Positions 21,643 through 32,593 of a DNA stretch of 64,000 nucleotides are shown here, piece by piece (positions within the stretch are counted from its first letter, which is position 1; every line of letters starts with the position of its first letter). Source of the stretch: Lepidodermella squamata (lineage: Eukaryota; Gastrotricha); the NCBI GenBank assembly GCA_047495785.1, contig JBLDXI010000066.1, forward strand, positions 711,701-775,700, read 5' to 3'. The position numbers were made by a program, and so were the translations under genes. The notes under the pieces are model-generated. The model searched no databases, was not told where the DNA came from, and saw only the letters and a list, made by a program, of their open reading frames with translations.

Positions 21643-22865
21643 ATGAACAAATCCAAGGAGAGTTTGCCGCGAGCTGAGCTGGTTAACAGCGGATGGGTTA
21701 GAGTCGACCTTCCACAGCAAGGCTACGGCCACCCGAAGGAGTACTACATCGGCTATACACACGACCTATCATATCGCGGCCTGCCTGATCGTCTCATTTA
21801 TCCAATCATTGTGGGGCTTTTGTTGGTTGCACTGATAGCAGCTTGCATAGTCAATATATTTATCTACGTACGACGTGGGGTGAAGCGAGACTTCCTGATG
21901 CTAGCAACCATCGCCCACATTCGCAGCATTTCATTCACAACTAGCATGCTCATTTTATACATCGGGCCAGTTGCAACTGGCGGGTGGGATTGGCCTGATT
22001 GGACCTGCAAATCTTCTTTCGTTGGGGGTTGGATCGCTGGAATTTACGGGACCAACATCGATTCTTTGATATCGTACGAACGGCGACTTTGCTTGTCCTC
22101 AAAATCGATCAATTATCGAGCGAATACCCTAAAAATTCTGGCTATAGCTTTCGCTCAGTTGACTTATTGCACCTTGATGAGTTTAGCTTTCCTAGTTTGG
22201 CCATTCAATACAGCCAAAGTCGTGCGGTTGATTGTTTCAGGCGTGAATGATGATAAACCATTCGCCATCTGCACACAATGGGACTACAACTTCATCAACG
22301 ATTTCGACACCTCGTTTTTGATGATTGTGTATTACGCATCAAACTATAGCTCTGCGATTCCCTTTCTGGCCTACAACTACTGGAAGGCGTTCAAATCCAT
22401 CGCGAAATTGAAGGCAAGTGAAAGCCACTTCAGCACACAAGCCATTACATTGCAGTCAACAATGTCTGGCAACTTGAAAGCTATCCCGCGATGGCAGCGT
22501 CGAGAAATCTACCTGATGAAGATGTCCATACTAATGTTTGTCATTTTTGTCATCACTTTCTTGCCCGCATTTTGGTCCAGGTATGTGTCGATTTTCTGAA
22601 AACTCAAAATTAACCTAACAATTCATGTCATTGTTTTAGCTTCGCTATAGCAACTTGGAGACTCGGTTCGTTTGTTGTGGAGATAGCTTGGTTCCGCAAA
22701 TTCGCAATATGCGTTGCAATCTCCGGCTCGCTTGTATCCACCATTTTGCAATCTCTCTCACCGTCGTATCTCGAAAAACGATTTGACGCAATTGGCGATT
22801 TGTTTTCACGCATGAAAATTAGGATTTCAAAAGCATGTCGAAGCAACGCTGTTGCCTATGCTTGA
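21643..22865 (+). CDS. Rhodopsin-like seven-transmembrane receptor, array copy 1
   Basis: Exons 21643-22580 and 22640-22865 (59-nt intron, GTATGT...TTTTAG). N-terminal extracellular segment with VDLPQQGYGHPKEYY; TM1 after PDRLIYP; TM3 begins with Cys in WTCKS and ends SYERRLCL, in the place of the class A E/DRY; a second Cys in AICTQW would give the class A disulfide; TM6 ends FLPAFWS. The second exon supplies TM7, ending SLSPSYLEKRF in the position of NPxxY. About 398 residues. Ligand unknown; probably a chemo- or peptide receptor. One of five complete tandem paralogues, all with the intron between TM6 and TM7. Confidence 0.85.
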
Positions 22866-23684
22866 GGCTTGAAGTCCCGCCTGATGTTAACCGCCTGAGT
22901 TGGCAGTTTAGCGAGTGAACTTCCTAGTCAAATGTTGTGGAGTTGTAGTTCTATTGAGTTTCCTGGGATAGTTATTTATTCGCGAAAATTACTTTTCACA
23001 ATAGTCTAGCTCTTTGTCGGCCAGGGTGCGATCTTCGATCTCCGAGCTCCCGGGGATGGAAAAATTTTTTTGTTGTTTTTGTCAAAAGACTAATAACCGG
23101 TAATAACCGAGCGAAGCAAGAAAATTTTGGAGATTTTCCACTATAACACGCCCCAGAACCTTCCAAATATAACAAAACAGTGGGATAAATTCTCATTTTG
23201 TTGTCTGGCCCGGCCGAGCTGGGGGGATGATCCCCCCATCCCCCCTGAAAGTCGCACACTGTTTGTCGGTTTCAACCTTGATGTGTCACATGGCAACTAG
23301 TTAAATGCTAATTTTAATAGTTGGTATTTTTGGAATAAAACATGGTTCTCTCTCTTGGTCGAAATTCTTCATTCCTTATGTTTTACCATTTCGTACGTAA
23401 TATTAAATGAATCATTAATTATCTTTTTATTACGGCTCGCGAGGATGAAACATCTGTGTTCACGTTAAGTAGTTAAAAATGTCGAAATCTGTTAATGTTG
23501 TAGTCGTATTCATAGATTTTCGCTTGAGCGCGTTTTCCAAGTTCAGCTGCATAAATGACACTCAAGATCAATTTCTTTTGCGATCAAAAAATGGCCTACT
23601 CTTGGGATAGTCAAGTCTAATAAAAATGCGAATTCCCAGGGGAAATCTCATGTATTTGTATTATGCCAATAAGAATCGAATTCA
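22866..23684. other. Intergenic region; 3' part is duplicated A3 flank
   Basis: 22990-23260 has a G/C-rich patch with short runs, without coding support. From about 23505 the sequence matches 20710-20880, i.e. the 3' end of member A3 and its flank (TTTTCACTTGAGGGCGTTTCC versus TTTTCGCTTGAGCGCGTTTTCC), so this is the ancestral junction copied with member A4. Confidence 0.55.
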
Positions 23685-24665
23685 ATGCTATTAAAAAATC
23701 GGGAAATGGGTTTCCTCATCTTTGGCTTATCATTCTACCTACGTTTCTTGCATTGCACTACAGCGGCAACAAACTTGGTTCTTCTCTATCTATGGAATAT
23801 CTTCAGACCCGATCGACAGACAGCATCCTCCGAAATTTGGTTATTCGCTTCAGCCGCTGGAATTCTTTACACATCTCTAGTTTTCGCTCTATCAAGCTGC
23901 GTCGATAACCAAGAGAGGAAATACCGACAATTTCAACTGATTTTGTACATAATTGGAGCCGTTCTACTAGCAGCAATGATCGTTGCTCCTGTAATCATAC
24001 GGAATGAAGCAATCACGGATGAAATAACTGAAATTGAACGGATTAATTATCCTGATTCAAGAGCTTACAGAACCCATCGCGACATTTATTTTTCAATTTT
24101 GACAAACGGACTGACTTCTTTTGCGATTCATTGCATTAGAGGGGCAAGAATCGTTGCCTACAAACATCAATCGCCCGAAATTGTTGACCCACGAGTTCTA
24201 CCGAGGCGGAAAATGTTCGTTTACCGTCCGAAAATCTTACAAACTTTCTCCTCAGTTGTTACTGGTAGATTGGTCGTCTGCTTCGCTGCTTCACTTACCT
24301 GTTTCTACGCTTCAGCGGCTGTTTTGAATTCGCCTTACACGGTTACCTTTAACTTACAACGCAACTCCAATCCGAAATACATTTTGCGCTTAGCCGGTTG
24401 GTGCCTCCATTTGATGATTATTTCATTCGCATCACCTCTTGCGGAGACTTATGAAAGACTGCATCAGGTATATGTTACTTTCGTGCTGTATGGGATCGAT
24501 ATCATCTTGATAATTGGTCTTGTGACTTGTTGCTACCTCAATCAAATTAGTTCGACTCGGCAAATCTTAGACTTGTCCCTTGCCGCAATCAATGCAGTCA
24601 CCGTGCTTTGTGATTTCTCGCTCCACTCATTTTCGGAGATTTTCGATAGCATGAATCACAATTAA
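23685..24665 (+). CDS. Multi-pass membrane protein family, member A4 (cysteine loop lost)
   Basis: A single exon, 326 residues. The Met at 23706 (MGFLIFGLSFYLRFLHC) aligns better with the paralogues than the one at 23685. The hydrophobic-segment order and the C-terminal signature (NAVTVLCDFSLHSFSEI) are kept. The N-terminal signature has decayed to LLYLWNIFRPDRQTAS, and both cysteine pairs of the first extracellular loop are gone. That loss suggests altered or relaxed constraint although the frame is fully open. Function unknown. Confidence 0.75.
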   Translation: MLLKNREMGFLIFGLSFYLRFLHCTTAATNLVLLYLWNIFRPDRQTASSEIWLFASAAGILYTSLVFALSSCVDNQERKYRQFQLILYIIGAVLLAAMIVAPVIIRNEAITDEITEIERINYPDSRAYRTHRDIYFSILTNGLTSFAIHCIRGARIVAYKHQSPEIVDPRVLPRRKMFVYRPKILQTFSSVVTGRLVVCFAASLTCFYASAAVLNSPYTVTFNLQRNSNPKYILRLAGWCLHLMIISFASPLAETYERLHQVYVTFVLYGIDIILIIGLVTCCYLNQISSTRQILDLSLAAINAVTVLCDFSLHSFSEIFDSMNHN

Positions 24666-25170
24666 AAATTTGCCAAATTTCACATCGGAATCGATCTTTG
24701 AAGGACTGATACGGGTTTTAGTTACCTAGATCTATTGTCTAAACGCGATAATGAGAAAATTTTAAATTCAGGGAAGGAGTGAAACTCACATATTTTAAAC
24801 AAATTTAGAGAGCTACAGACTGAAGATTAGTGCTGGATACCTGGATTTGGGGGAAAACGGGTCACACCTTTAACGCGAAATAATTTGTTTGAGGATGAAT
24901 GAACCGAGTGTTTACAATTTCTTTCTTTCGGCACCGGATATATCTTGCAACTGTGAGCTCACAGCGATACTTGCAATCAATCTCGCTAAGCGTAGCAGAG
25001 CATGCACAGGCGCACTTGTTTCACGAAGCGGCAAAGAAAATAAACAAAACAAGAACAGGAAGAGGCGAAAAAGCAAAGCAAATGGAGCGTAAGTAACTAC
25101 TACCTCAAAACACACACACAAAGCATTTCCTTCCGATTTTGATTGAATACAGCGAATCACCTGCAGGAAA
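24666..25170. other. Intergenic region
   Basis: Short frames overlap on both strands near 24890-25100 but have skewed, repetitive composition and no homologue here. Probably the promoter region of member A5. Nothing else recognised. Confidence 0.3.
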
Positions 25171-26388
25171 ATGAGCCCAGAACGAGTTCCGATGTACCGA
25201 AGCAACAAACTAGCGACTACAGTTAAAATTTTCAAGTCGATCCTCGCGATTCTTCAACTTATCTTCATCTGGTGGGCGGCGTTTGGCTATTACCGAAATT
25301 CAACCTGTCTGAAGAAATGCATGGCCGAATTCGAACCAGCCCTCGAAAACCCGACGTGGCAAGCTTACGACGAAATGAAGAACGAGAGCGATGACAATGA
25401 AACGCTGGCAAAAATCGAAAGAGTGCTGCGAAAAACTATTGGTGAACCCGGTATCGAGACGCTAATAACTGTTTCCGAACAAAAAACTGTTGAAAAAATC
25501 GAAAATCTACGTGAAGAATGCCGCGTTAATTGCGCCTCGACTATTCTACCTTTGAGATACTCTCTAATAACTAGTTTGGTCCATTTGTGCATTACTTTCG
25601 GATTTTTAGGGAAAACTCAATATTTCCATCATCTTGAATACATTTGGATAGGACTGTTTTTCGCTATCGATGGGCTACTTTTAATCATATCGATGTCCTC
25701 CCTTTTCATTGTCTCTGTAAACAGTTCTGAAGACTATAAAGGTCCCTTCGATTTCATTAGCGAAGTACAATGTGGTCTGCCAACGTTTGCTGTACCATTT
25801 TTAGTTCAAATTGCGTTCTTGCTAACCTCATTTTCGTTATTTATCCACGTGATTCAAGCTATTAATTTAAAGCCGATTCCCCACGATGTTCCGCCGATCA
25901 TTTCACAAAATCCTGTCTATCTGTTTCAATGCTTCCAATTTCACGGCTTTGTCTCTGGTTTGAAACTGATCAACTGCGCTTTGCCAATTTTGAGCTGCTC
26001 TGTTTCTTCGATCATGGTATTTCAAGCTCTTTACGTCCACGGCAGATTGTCGTTCGATCCCAAGTTATGGGCTGATATTTATGTCAATTTTAGCCTGGCT
26101 GTTTTCTTTCTATGGCACGCTGCATTTTGCTCGGCTATCCTGCCTCATACGACCTATTACCTGAGTAAGGTGGAGGTGAAAATAACTCTTGCTTTATACG
26201 TGCTGGAAACATTCTTGTTCGCGAATTGGCTCGGCTTTTTTGTGCTGATACGACTGACTGAGGACAGGTGGTTCACATTGGCAAATTTAGCCATGGTTAA
26301 TTTCGGCTTTTGGGTAATCGACTTTTCTTTGCATGCTTTCCCTGGCGAGTGCTGTTCTAAATGGGTTGGATGTAATCGGAGTGAGTGA
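25171..26388 (+). CDS. Multi-pass membrane protein family, divergent member A5
   Basis: A single exon, 405 residues, longest in the family here. Signature WWAAFGYYRNSTCLKKC, then an enlarged extracellular loop of about 90 residues, acidic with a possible amphipathic helix, closing with EECRVNC, the equivalent of the xCxxPC pair. The C-terminal signature is FGFWVIDFSLHAFPGECC. An N-terminal cytosolic extension precedes TM1. Both cysteine pairs are conserved despite the low identity, pointing to two loop disulfides as the defining feature of the family. Function unknown. Confidence 0.8.
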   Translation: MSPERVPMYRSNKLATTVKIFKSILAILQLIFIWWAAFGYYRNSTCLKKCMAEFEPALENPTWQAYDEMKNESDDNETLAKIERVLRKTIGEPGIETLITVSEQKTVEKIENLREECRVNCASTILPLRYSLITSLVHLCITFGFLGKTQYFHHLEYIWIGLFFAIDGLLLIISMSSLFIVSVNSSEDYKGPFDFISEVQCGLPTFAVPFLVQIAFLLTSFSLFIHVIQAINLKPIPHDVPPIISQNPVYLFQCFQFHGFVSGLKLINCALPILSCSVSSIMVFQALYVHGRLSFDPKLWADIYVNFSLAVFFLWHAAFCSAILPHTTYYLSKVEVKITLALYVLETFLFANWLGFFVLIRLTEDRWFTLANLAMVNFGFWVIDFSLHAFPGECCSKWVGCNRSE

Positions 26389-27069
26389 AGAATAAACTAA
26401 GCGGGGATTGAAAATTTTCTCTTCGTAGTGAGATGTTTGGGTTTCAATTTCAGAAAAGTTTCAATTTGTTGACCTGGACCGTTGATTTTACGCCCTTTGT
26501 TGTTGTCAAAAGTACAAACAAATGCTGAAATATATACAGCCAGTTAGTCATGAGGAACATCACTCCACAGCGTGTTCCGAAAGTTGCGTGACCAATTAAA
26601 CCTACCAGAAGAATCTTTGATCCTCAAAGGATCCTTAAAGGCCTGGAAAACATGCAGAAATGGCGCACATGGCGCACGCATGTGGGGGGAGGGGGAATTT
26701 TCGAAAAATGACAGGAAATTGCTGGAAAATTTGCTGAGAAGGATCACAACCAGCGGGAAATTTCGCAGGTTTTGCAGCCCTGGATCCTTTACCCGCGAAT
26801 TTACTTTAGAAATGTTGACAATTTACTGGAGAAAGCTCGGAAAAACCCGATGGTTACGGGTTCTGCACTGAATTACAAACGACATTTTACCGGGGTCGAT
26901 AACAATTTCTCGGGCGTTTTATCCCGTTGGCAAGTGACAAACTATTCGCATGGCAATTTTCTACGATTTTTCTGGCTAAGAGAGATATGGCTAATATTTA
27001 ATGTTTCAGAGTCTAAGATCCATTCGGCTCTATTGCTTTGTACCTGTGTTCTCTATGGGAAAACGAAAA
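26389..27069. other. Intergenic region
   Basis: Gene-free spacer. An open frame at 26572-26871 has no start context, no homologue in the window and a purine-rich composition, so it is not called. No repeat family recognised. Confidence 0.3.
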
Positions 27070-27290
27070 TAGAGGTCTGTTCTGATTCAACGACGACGAT
27101 ATAACAATTTCCGATGTCCAAATCAGAATTCAGCATTCCTTTTGGTTACCACGCATTTTAGCGGCTGAATGTCACTTACATCTTCCGGGGGAAAACGTCT
27201 TGTATTACATCAAATCACTTTGATCAATAAACAGGATGGAACGCCCTTTTCCTCTCATACGTTAGCCAGGTTGCACTTCGTCAGATTTTA
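27070..27290 (+). promoter_or_regulatory. Conserved upstream block of GPCR copy 2
   Basis: About 220 bp also found, with small changes, at 29520-29700 and 35259-35465. Shared words in order: AGAGGTCTGTTCTGAT, CATTTCCGATGTCCA, CTTTTGGT(T/C)(A/G)CCACGCATTTT, GCTGAAT, TCTTCCGGGG, CAGGATG(G/T)A. It ends 125 to 135 bp before the receptor ATG in the cleanest cases. Either promoter or 5' UTR sequence shared by the array. Confidence 0.55.
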
Positions 27291-27414
27291 GGAATTGCTC
27301 CGTGTATGCCTATCTACACAAAATGTTTAGGGCTTAGGGTGACACTGTTTTCAATATCGCCTATAAAACGGATCGAAATCGGTACAGTCACTTAGTCCTA
27401 TACATTTGATCGCG

Positions 27415-28641
27415 ATGAACAAGTCTCAAGAGAGTATTCCTCGGGCTGAGATGGTTAACAGTGGTTGGGTAAGAGTCGACCTCCCACAGCAAGGCTACGG
27501 CCACCCAAAGGAGTACTACATCGGCTTTACTCACGATTTGTCATCTCGTGGCCTGGCAGATCGTATCATATGTCCGATTATAGTTGCGCTTTTGCTGGTA
27601 GCGCTGGTAGTGGCTTGCATTGTCAATCTAAAGATGTTAAGGCGACGTGGGGTGAAGCCGGACTTTTTGATGCTGGCAACAATTTCACACATACGCAACA
27701 TTTCCTTCACTTTAGTCATGCTGATTTTTTACATTGGGTCCATTGAAACCGGAGGATGGGAATGGCCAGATTGGACCTGCAAAGCTCTTTTCGTATTCGG
27801 CTGGATAACAGGCATTTACGGAACAAACATCGATTCTTTGATATCTTACGAACGGCGATTGTGCTTGACCTCGAAATCGATCCATTATCGATCAAACGCT
27901 CTTAAAATTCTGGCTATAGCGCTTATTCAGTTGATAATTTGTACTTTGATGAGTTTAGCCTTTCTAGTTTGGCCATTCAATACGGCGACGGTTAAAACTT
28001 TGATTGTCATTGGCGTGAATGATGAACAACCAATTGCATTCTGCACACAATGGGACTACAACATGATCAACGATTTCGACACTTCGTTTTTGATGATTGT
28101 GTATTACGGATGTAATTACAGCTTCGCTATTCCCTTTCTCGCCTACAACTATTTGAAGGCGTTCAAGTCGATTGAGAAGTTGCAAAACAGTGACAGTCAT
28201 TACAGTAGCGGACAAACCGCTTCATTGCAGACAACAAAATCTGGCCACCTCAAGGCTGTTCCACGGTGGCAGCGTCGAGAAATTTACCTCATGAAAGTAT
28301 CTGTGCTGATGTTTACCATTTTCGTCATCACTTTCTTTCCAGCATTTTGGTCCGCGTATGTAGATTCAATTTTCTGGAATTTCAAATTTCACTTTTATTT
28401 TTGTCACAGATTAGCCACTGCAACTTGGAGACTCGGTGGGTATGTAGTGGAGGTAGGGTGGGTGCGCAAATTCACAATGTGCTTCGCCATGACCGGTTCG
28501 CTTGTATCTACGATTGTGCAAGCTCTCCCGCCGTCGTATCTCCAAAAACGATTTGATAGTGTCGGAAATTTGTATTCACGCATGCAAAGCGTTATTTCAA
28601 AAGCGTTTCATCGCAATGTTGTGTCCGTAGATCTCACCTAG
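27415..28641 (+). CDS. Rhodopsin-like seven-transmembrane receptor, array copy 2
   Basis: Exons 27415-28355 and 28410-28641, with a 54-nt intron before TM7. The intron is a multiple of three and contains no stop, so an unspliced transcript would stay open and add 18 residues between TM6 and TM7. Very similar to copy 3 (shared LKMLRRRGVK loop in place of IYVRRGVK). Class A-like marks: WTCKA and AFCTQW cysteines, SYERRLCL, FFPAFWS and LPPSYLQKRF. Ligand unknown. Confidence 0.85.
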   Translation: MNKSQESIPRAEMVNSGWVRVDLPQQGYGHPKEYYIGFTHDLSSRGLADRIICPIIVALLLVALVVACIVNLKMLRRRGVKPDFLMLATISHIRNISFTLVMLIFYIGSIETGGWEWPDWTCKALFVFGWITGIYGTNIDSLISYERRLCLTSKSIHYRSNALKILAIALIQLIICTLMSLAFLVWPFNTATVKTLIVIGVNDEQPIAFCTQWDYNMINDFDTSFLMIVYYGCNYSFAIPFLAYNYLKAFKSIEKLQNSDSHYSSGQTASLQTTKSGHLKAVPRWQRREIYLMKVSVLMFTIFVITFFPAFWSAYVDSIFWNFKFHFYFCHRLATATWRLGGYVVEVGWVRKFTMCFAMTGSLVSTIVQALPPSYLQKRFDSVGNLYSRMQSVISKAFHRNVVSVDLT

Positions 28642-29520
28642 TCCTTGTGCCTGTTTTCTCTAATTGAATACTTCTCAATTCCCACATTGTACTCATTCAA
28701 CGAATTTAGCGATCAATAATCAATGTAGTCACCAGTCACCACTCTGTTTGTCACACCGGTCATTACCGACTAATAAAAAAGCTTTCCAGTGTAACGACCT
28801 CTCCGCCTTGATTGTAAAACATAATCTAAGTAAAGCTAATATCAGCCTGAGTGAACACCTGACGGCTGGCTGATTCGAAATATAACGTAAAGGATGCTCC
28901 CAAGATCAACTCCCGAAGCTCGAAGGCTCAAAGGTTCGAGGCTCATGAAGCCCAATTAGACAATATAAGCCTTACTTACATTTCAGGCTGCGGCATCCCG
29001 AGCTTCTGAGACAGGCTTCCTTTGGGGGGTCCAAATCCCCTTTTTTGAAGCGTTGTAAGGCGCTTTTCAGCATAAATTCTGGTAAAATATCGCTAGCTAA
29101 AGCTCGCTACGCTCGCACATATCGGATAACTAGTACCTTTCTCTAGCGACACGAGCGAAATATTCAAATACCTTCGCCAACTGAATTGGGATTGGTGAGT
29201 AGGTAAAAGAGTTCAAGTCGGAAAATTATCGTTTTTCCGGCGTTCACAACGGATGGCATATAAGGTCGACCCGGATGCCATTATGGTGGCGTATTGCGGA
29301 AAAAGTTTGCGAACCGCTGTTCTTCAGGGTTCCGAGAACGAACAGGCGAACTGAAACAAGGGCAGCTTCTTTGGGATAGACTCACGCGCAAGGGCTGCAG
29401 ATCCGTAAGGCATAGTGAAGGCGCGGTTTGCGCTTTCATGTCTGCTTTCTTGTACGTTTTTTTTTGTCTGCGTTTTTCTATGGCCGAAAGTGAATTCTCT
29501 TTAAGTTAAATTGCAACGCC
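28642..29520. other. Intergenic region
   Basis: Spacer between GPCR copies 2 and 3. A frame at 29294-29509 lies in a stretch without homologues and is not called. No repeat or RNA gene recognised. Confidence 0.3.
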
Positions 29521-29700
29521 TGACATTTCCGATGTCCACAGAAGAATTTAGCATTTCTTTTGGTTACCACGCATTTTTACAGCTGAATTTCAGTCATATC
29601 CTCCGAGGTTTGCGTCACATCACTTTCGATCAAATAACAGGATGTAGCGTCTTTTTCCGCTCAAGCGTTAGCCATGACTGCCTCTTCACTCGAGTAGCTC
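29521..29700 (+). promoter_or_regulatory. Conserved upstream block of GPCR copy 3
   Basis: Matches 27104-27290 and 35290-35465: ACATTTCCGATGTCCACA, CTTTTGGTTACCACGCATTTTTAC, GCTGAATTTCAGT, TCCTCCGAGG, AACAGGATG. The nearby receptor ATG is at 29788. Confidence 0.55.
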
Positions 29701-29787
29701 ACGGTGACATCGTTTTCAATATCAACGAAAAAATTGGTTAAACGTGGCCCAATCACTCTTTAGGACATTCTTGGACATTTCATCGCG

Positions 29788-31012
29788 ATGAACACGTCTC
29801 AAGAGAATATTCCCCGAGCTGAGGTGGTTAACAGTGGTTGGGTGAGAGTCGACCTCCCACAGCATGGCTACGGCCACCGGAAGGAGTACTACATCGGCTT
29901 TACTCACGATTTGTCATCTCGTGGCCTGGCAGATCGTATCATATGTCCGATTATAGTTGCGCTTTTGCTGGTAGCGCTGGTGGTGGCTTGCATAGTTAAT
30001 CTAAAGATGTTAAGGCGACGTGGGGTGAAGCGTGAATTTTTGATGCTAGCGACCATTTCGCACATACGCAACATTTTCTTCACTGTAGTCATGCTGATTT
30101 TTTACATTGGGTCAATTGAAACAGGCGGCTGGGAATGGCCAGATTGGACCTGCAAAGCTCTTTTCGTATTCGGCTGGGTCACAGGCATTTACGGAACAAA
30201 CATCGACTCTCTGATATCGTACGAACGGCGATTGTGCTTAACCTCGAAATCGATCCATTATCGATCGAACACCTTCAAAATCCTGGCTATAGCACTCGTT
30301 CAGCTAATCTCATGCACTTTGATGAGTTTGGCATTCATAGTTTGGCCGTTCGACACGATAACGGTGAAAACCTTAATTGTTACCGGGGTGAATGACGACA
30401 GACCAATCGCCTTTTGCACGCAGTGGGATTTCAACTTCATCAACGATTTCGACACCTCATTTTTGATGATTGTGTACTATGCATCAAATTACAGCTTCGC
30501 TATTCCCTTTCTCGCCTACAATTATTGGAAGGCGTTCAAATCAATCGCGAGGTTGCAAGCAAACGAAAGCCAGAAAAGCACACAAGACATTACATTGCAG
30601 ACGACGAGATCTGGCCACGTAAAAGCTGTTCCACGGTGGCAGCGTCGAGAAATTTACCTAATGAAAGTATCTGTGCTGATGTTTGCCATTTTCGTCATCA
30701 CTTTTTTCCCCGCATTCTGGTCCGCGTATGTCGATATTCCGGTATTTTTATATTTCGCTTAACTATTGTATTTATTCCAGATTAGCTACAGCAACTTGGA
30801 GACTCGGTGGGTATGTCGTGGAGGTAGGCTGGGTGCGCAAATTCACAATGTGCTTCGCCATGACCGGTTCGCTCGTATCAACGATTTTGCAGTCTCTCCC
30901 GCCGTCATTTCTCGAAAAACGTTTCGACGCTATCGAAGGCTTGTATTCGCGCTGGCACCGCAGCAAATCGCACCGGAGCAACGTTATTTCAACTGTTTTA
31001 AGTAATGCTTGA
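29788..31012 (+). CDS. Rhodopsin-like seven-transmembrane receptor, array copy 3
   Basis: Exons 29788-30725 and 30781-31012, with a 55-nt intron (GTATGT...TTCCAG) at the array's common position. N-terminus MNTSQENIPRAEVVNSGWVRVDL; PQHGYGHRKEYY replaces PQQGYGHPKEYY. Retains the TM3 and ECL2 cysteines, SYERRLCL, FFPAFWS, and LPPSFLEKRF after TM7. A C-terminal His/Ser/Arg-rich tail differs from the other copies. Closest to copy 2; the pair probably arose by the most recent duplication in the array. Confidence 0.85.
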
Positions 31013-31475
31013 TGTTGCATAGATATCTTAAATTATTCATTTTTAGGTTTCTTTGATTGTTAGATTGATGTTGGTTGCCTCTTAATTATTGATAGAAGTT
31101 ATTATCATGAAAAGTGAAGGATGAATAAAAATATGTTCTATTTGTTAAGTCTTCTGCGCTTATCTGTTGAATTATTCCAATTAATCGAATTTCTCATGTT
31201 GTTTACAATTATTTGAGCAATGTTTGAACTGTACTGCTTTTTTATAAATAATATAATCTATTCGTAATTCATCACTTAGCATTCGGCCCCCTTGGAAGAC
31301 ATTTTAGTTTTTTCCACTATTAGTTAAATGCCTTCTAGGTGCTGTGCGGTTTTGCTTTCCTAGTTAGGAAATCCTGCTCGAGCAACGAATCGAAAGACAG
31401 CCCCGCATAATTGATCTGCGCAAAAAGCTTCCGGTGACATGATGACATTCGGGGATATCGCTGACTTTGCTAGAG
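31013..31475. other. Intergenic region upstream of a receptor relic
   Basis: AT-rich. From about 31400 it resembles 37590-37660 (AAAAAGCTTCCGGTGACA versus GAAAAGCTTCCGGTGACA), the flank of the truncated copy at 37682. Confidence 0.4.
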
Positions 31476-31640
31476 GCAAGATTCAGTCGAATCGATTCAA
31501 ACGCGATCAACAGGTCCAGGGAAAATATTTCGTGTGCTGAATATGTCAACACGGGCTGGGTGAGAATCGACCTTCCATAACAGGGCCGCCGAAAGGAGTA
31601 CTTTATCCCGATCGCCTCATATTCGCCATCATCATGAGAC
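31476..31640 (+). pseudogene. Receptor relic (5' end only)
   Basis: Matches the first ~150 bp of the GPCR genes: GATTCAAACGCGATCAACAGGTC corresponds to the start region of the copy at 37682 with ATG changed to ATC, followed by AACACGGGCTGGGTGAGAATCGACCTTCCAT, a lost stretch with an internal TAA, and GAAAGGAGTACTTTATCC. Homology stops near 31640. A dead fragment. Confidence 0.6.
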
Positions 31641-32593
31641 GCAATTTTGGGGTCACTATACACATCTGTTGCTTTAACTCAGAACGCCAGTCTGAAAAGG
31701 TGAAATAAGCACTCAACCTTAATCAACCCTAATTGCTCTGGCTCCAACCGTTGAGCAGCCAACAACGATACGATGGATGGACAATATCTGCAACCGCAGA
31801 AAGGGACCTGCGCCAGTTCCCATTCATATTGTAAATTACCTAGGGCCAGGGACATGAGGCATAGCTATGACGCCGCTTGTTTACGAGAACGAAGCGGTGG
31901 CCCTTAATGAGGATCAAAGTTCAATTTTCTAGTAAATCACCCCGCTTTTAATGTATTCATCCTTAGTCATTGCCAACATTTTGAATACATTGCAGGTTTC
32001 AAGTCTCGGTGTTATAACTACGTCTCATGCTCGGGGACGGAAATTACTAAGAGGTTTCTCATGGCTCATTGTGTTACGGAGTGTCCCAAAACACAACTTT
32101 TACTTCTTTATCCCCTGTAAACAGAGAAGTACAACGCCACTTGAAGAGCTACGAGAACGAAGTGTAGCATATGTTGGCTGAGACCCAACAGCAAGTGAAG
32201 AAGATCACCTTAGGGAGGAACTGTCCGAAAATTTTCGAGGTTCAAGGCAAACACAGCACGGAATCCCTAACACAGGATAATGTAGAACTCCCCACGCAGA
32301 AGTGAATTATGTAGAAAATGAAAATGTCCTTTGTGATTTCATCCTTTCTTTTGCTGGCAGGCATTTTAAAGGCTGAATTTCAGTCCTGTCTTTCCGGCAA
32401 TGGAGCGGCTAGCCAGCCTGGGTAGGCTTGAGAAATCATTTTTCATCAATTAAAAGCACTGAAGAATGTCCGCTGCTTCCGCACGCCTGCTTTCAACGTG
32501 ACCAATAATAAAAGCCTTACCACGCATAAAGCATCTGATGACACCAACTTCTCTATCGCAGAGAAAACACTCATTATCATTCATTTCAAGGCG
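31641..32593. other. Intergenic region
   Basis: No gene supported. 32340-32410 shares short words with the conserved upstream receptor block (GGCATTTTAAAGGCTGAATTTCAGTC, then TTCCGGCAA), so it is probably a decayed version of that block for GPCR copy 4. Confidence 0.4.

Noticed and set aside
22996-23259. 87-residue minus-strand frame
   Set aside because: Lies over short mononucleotide-rich DNA, has no homologue in the window and no splice or start context.
10277-26388. Calling the WWAFGYFDAS family GPCRs
   Set aside because: Multi-pass, but lacks the class A cysteines, DRY and NPxxY marks that the neighbouring array genes retain in altered form.
26572-26871. 99-residue plus-strand frame
   Set aside because: Purine-rich, overlaps other frames on both strands, no motif or paralogue.
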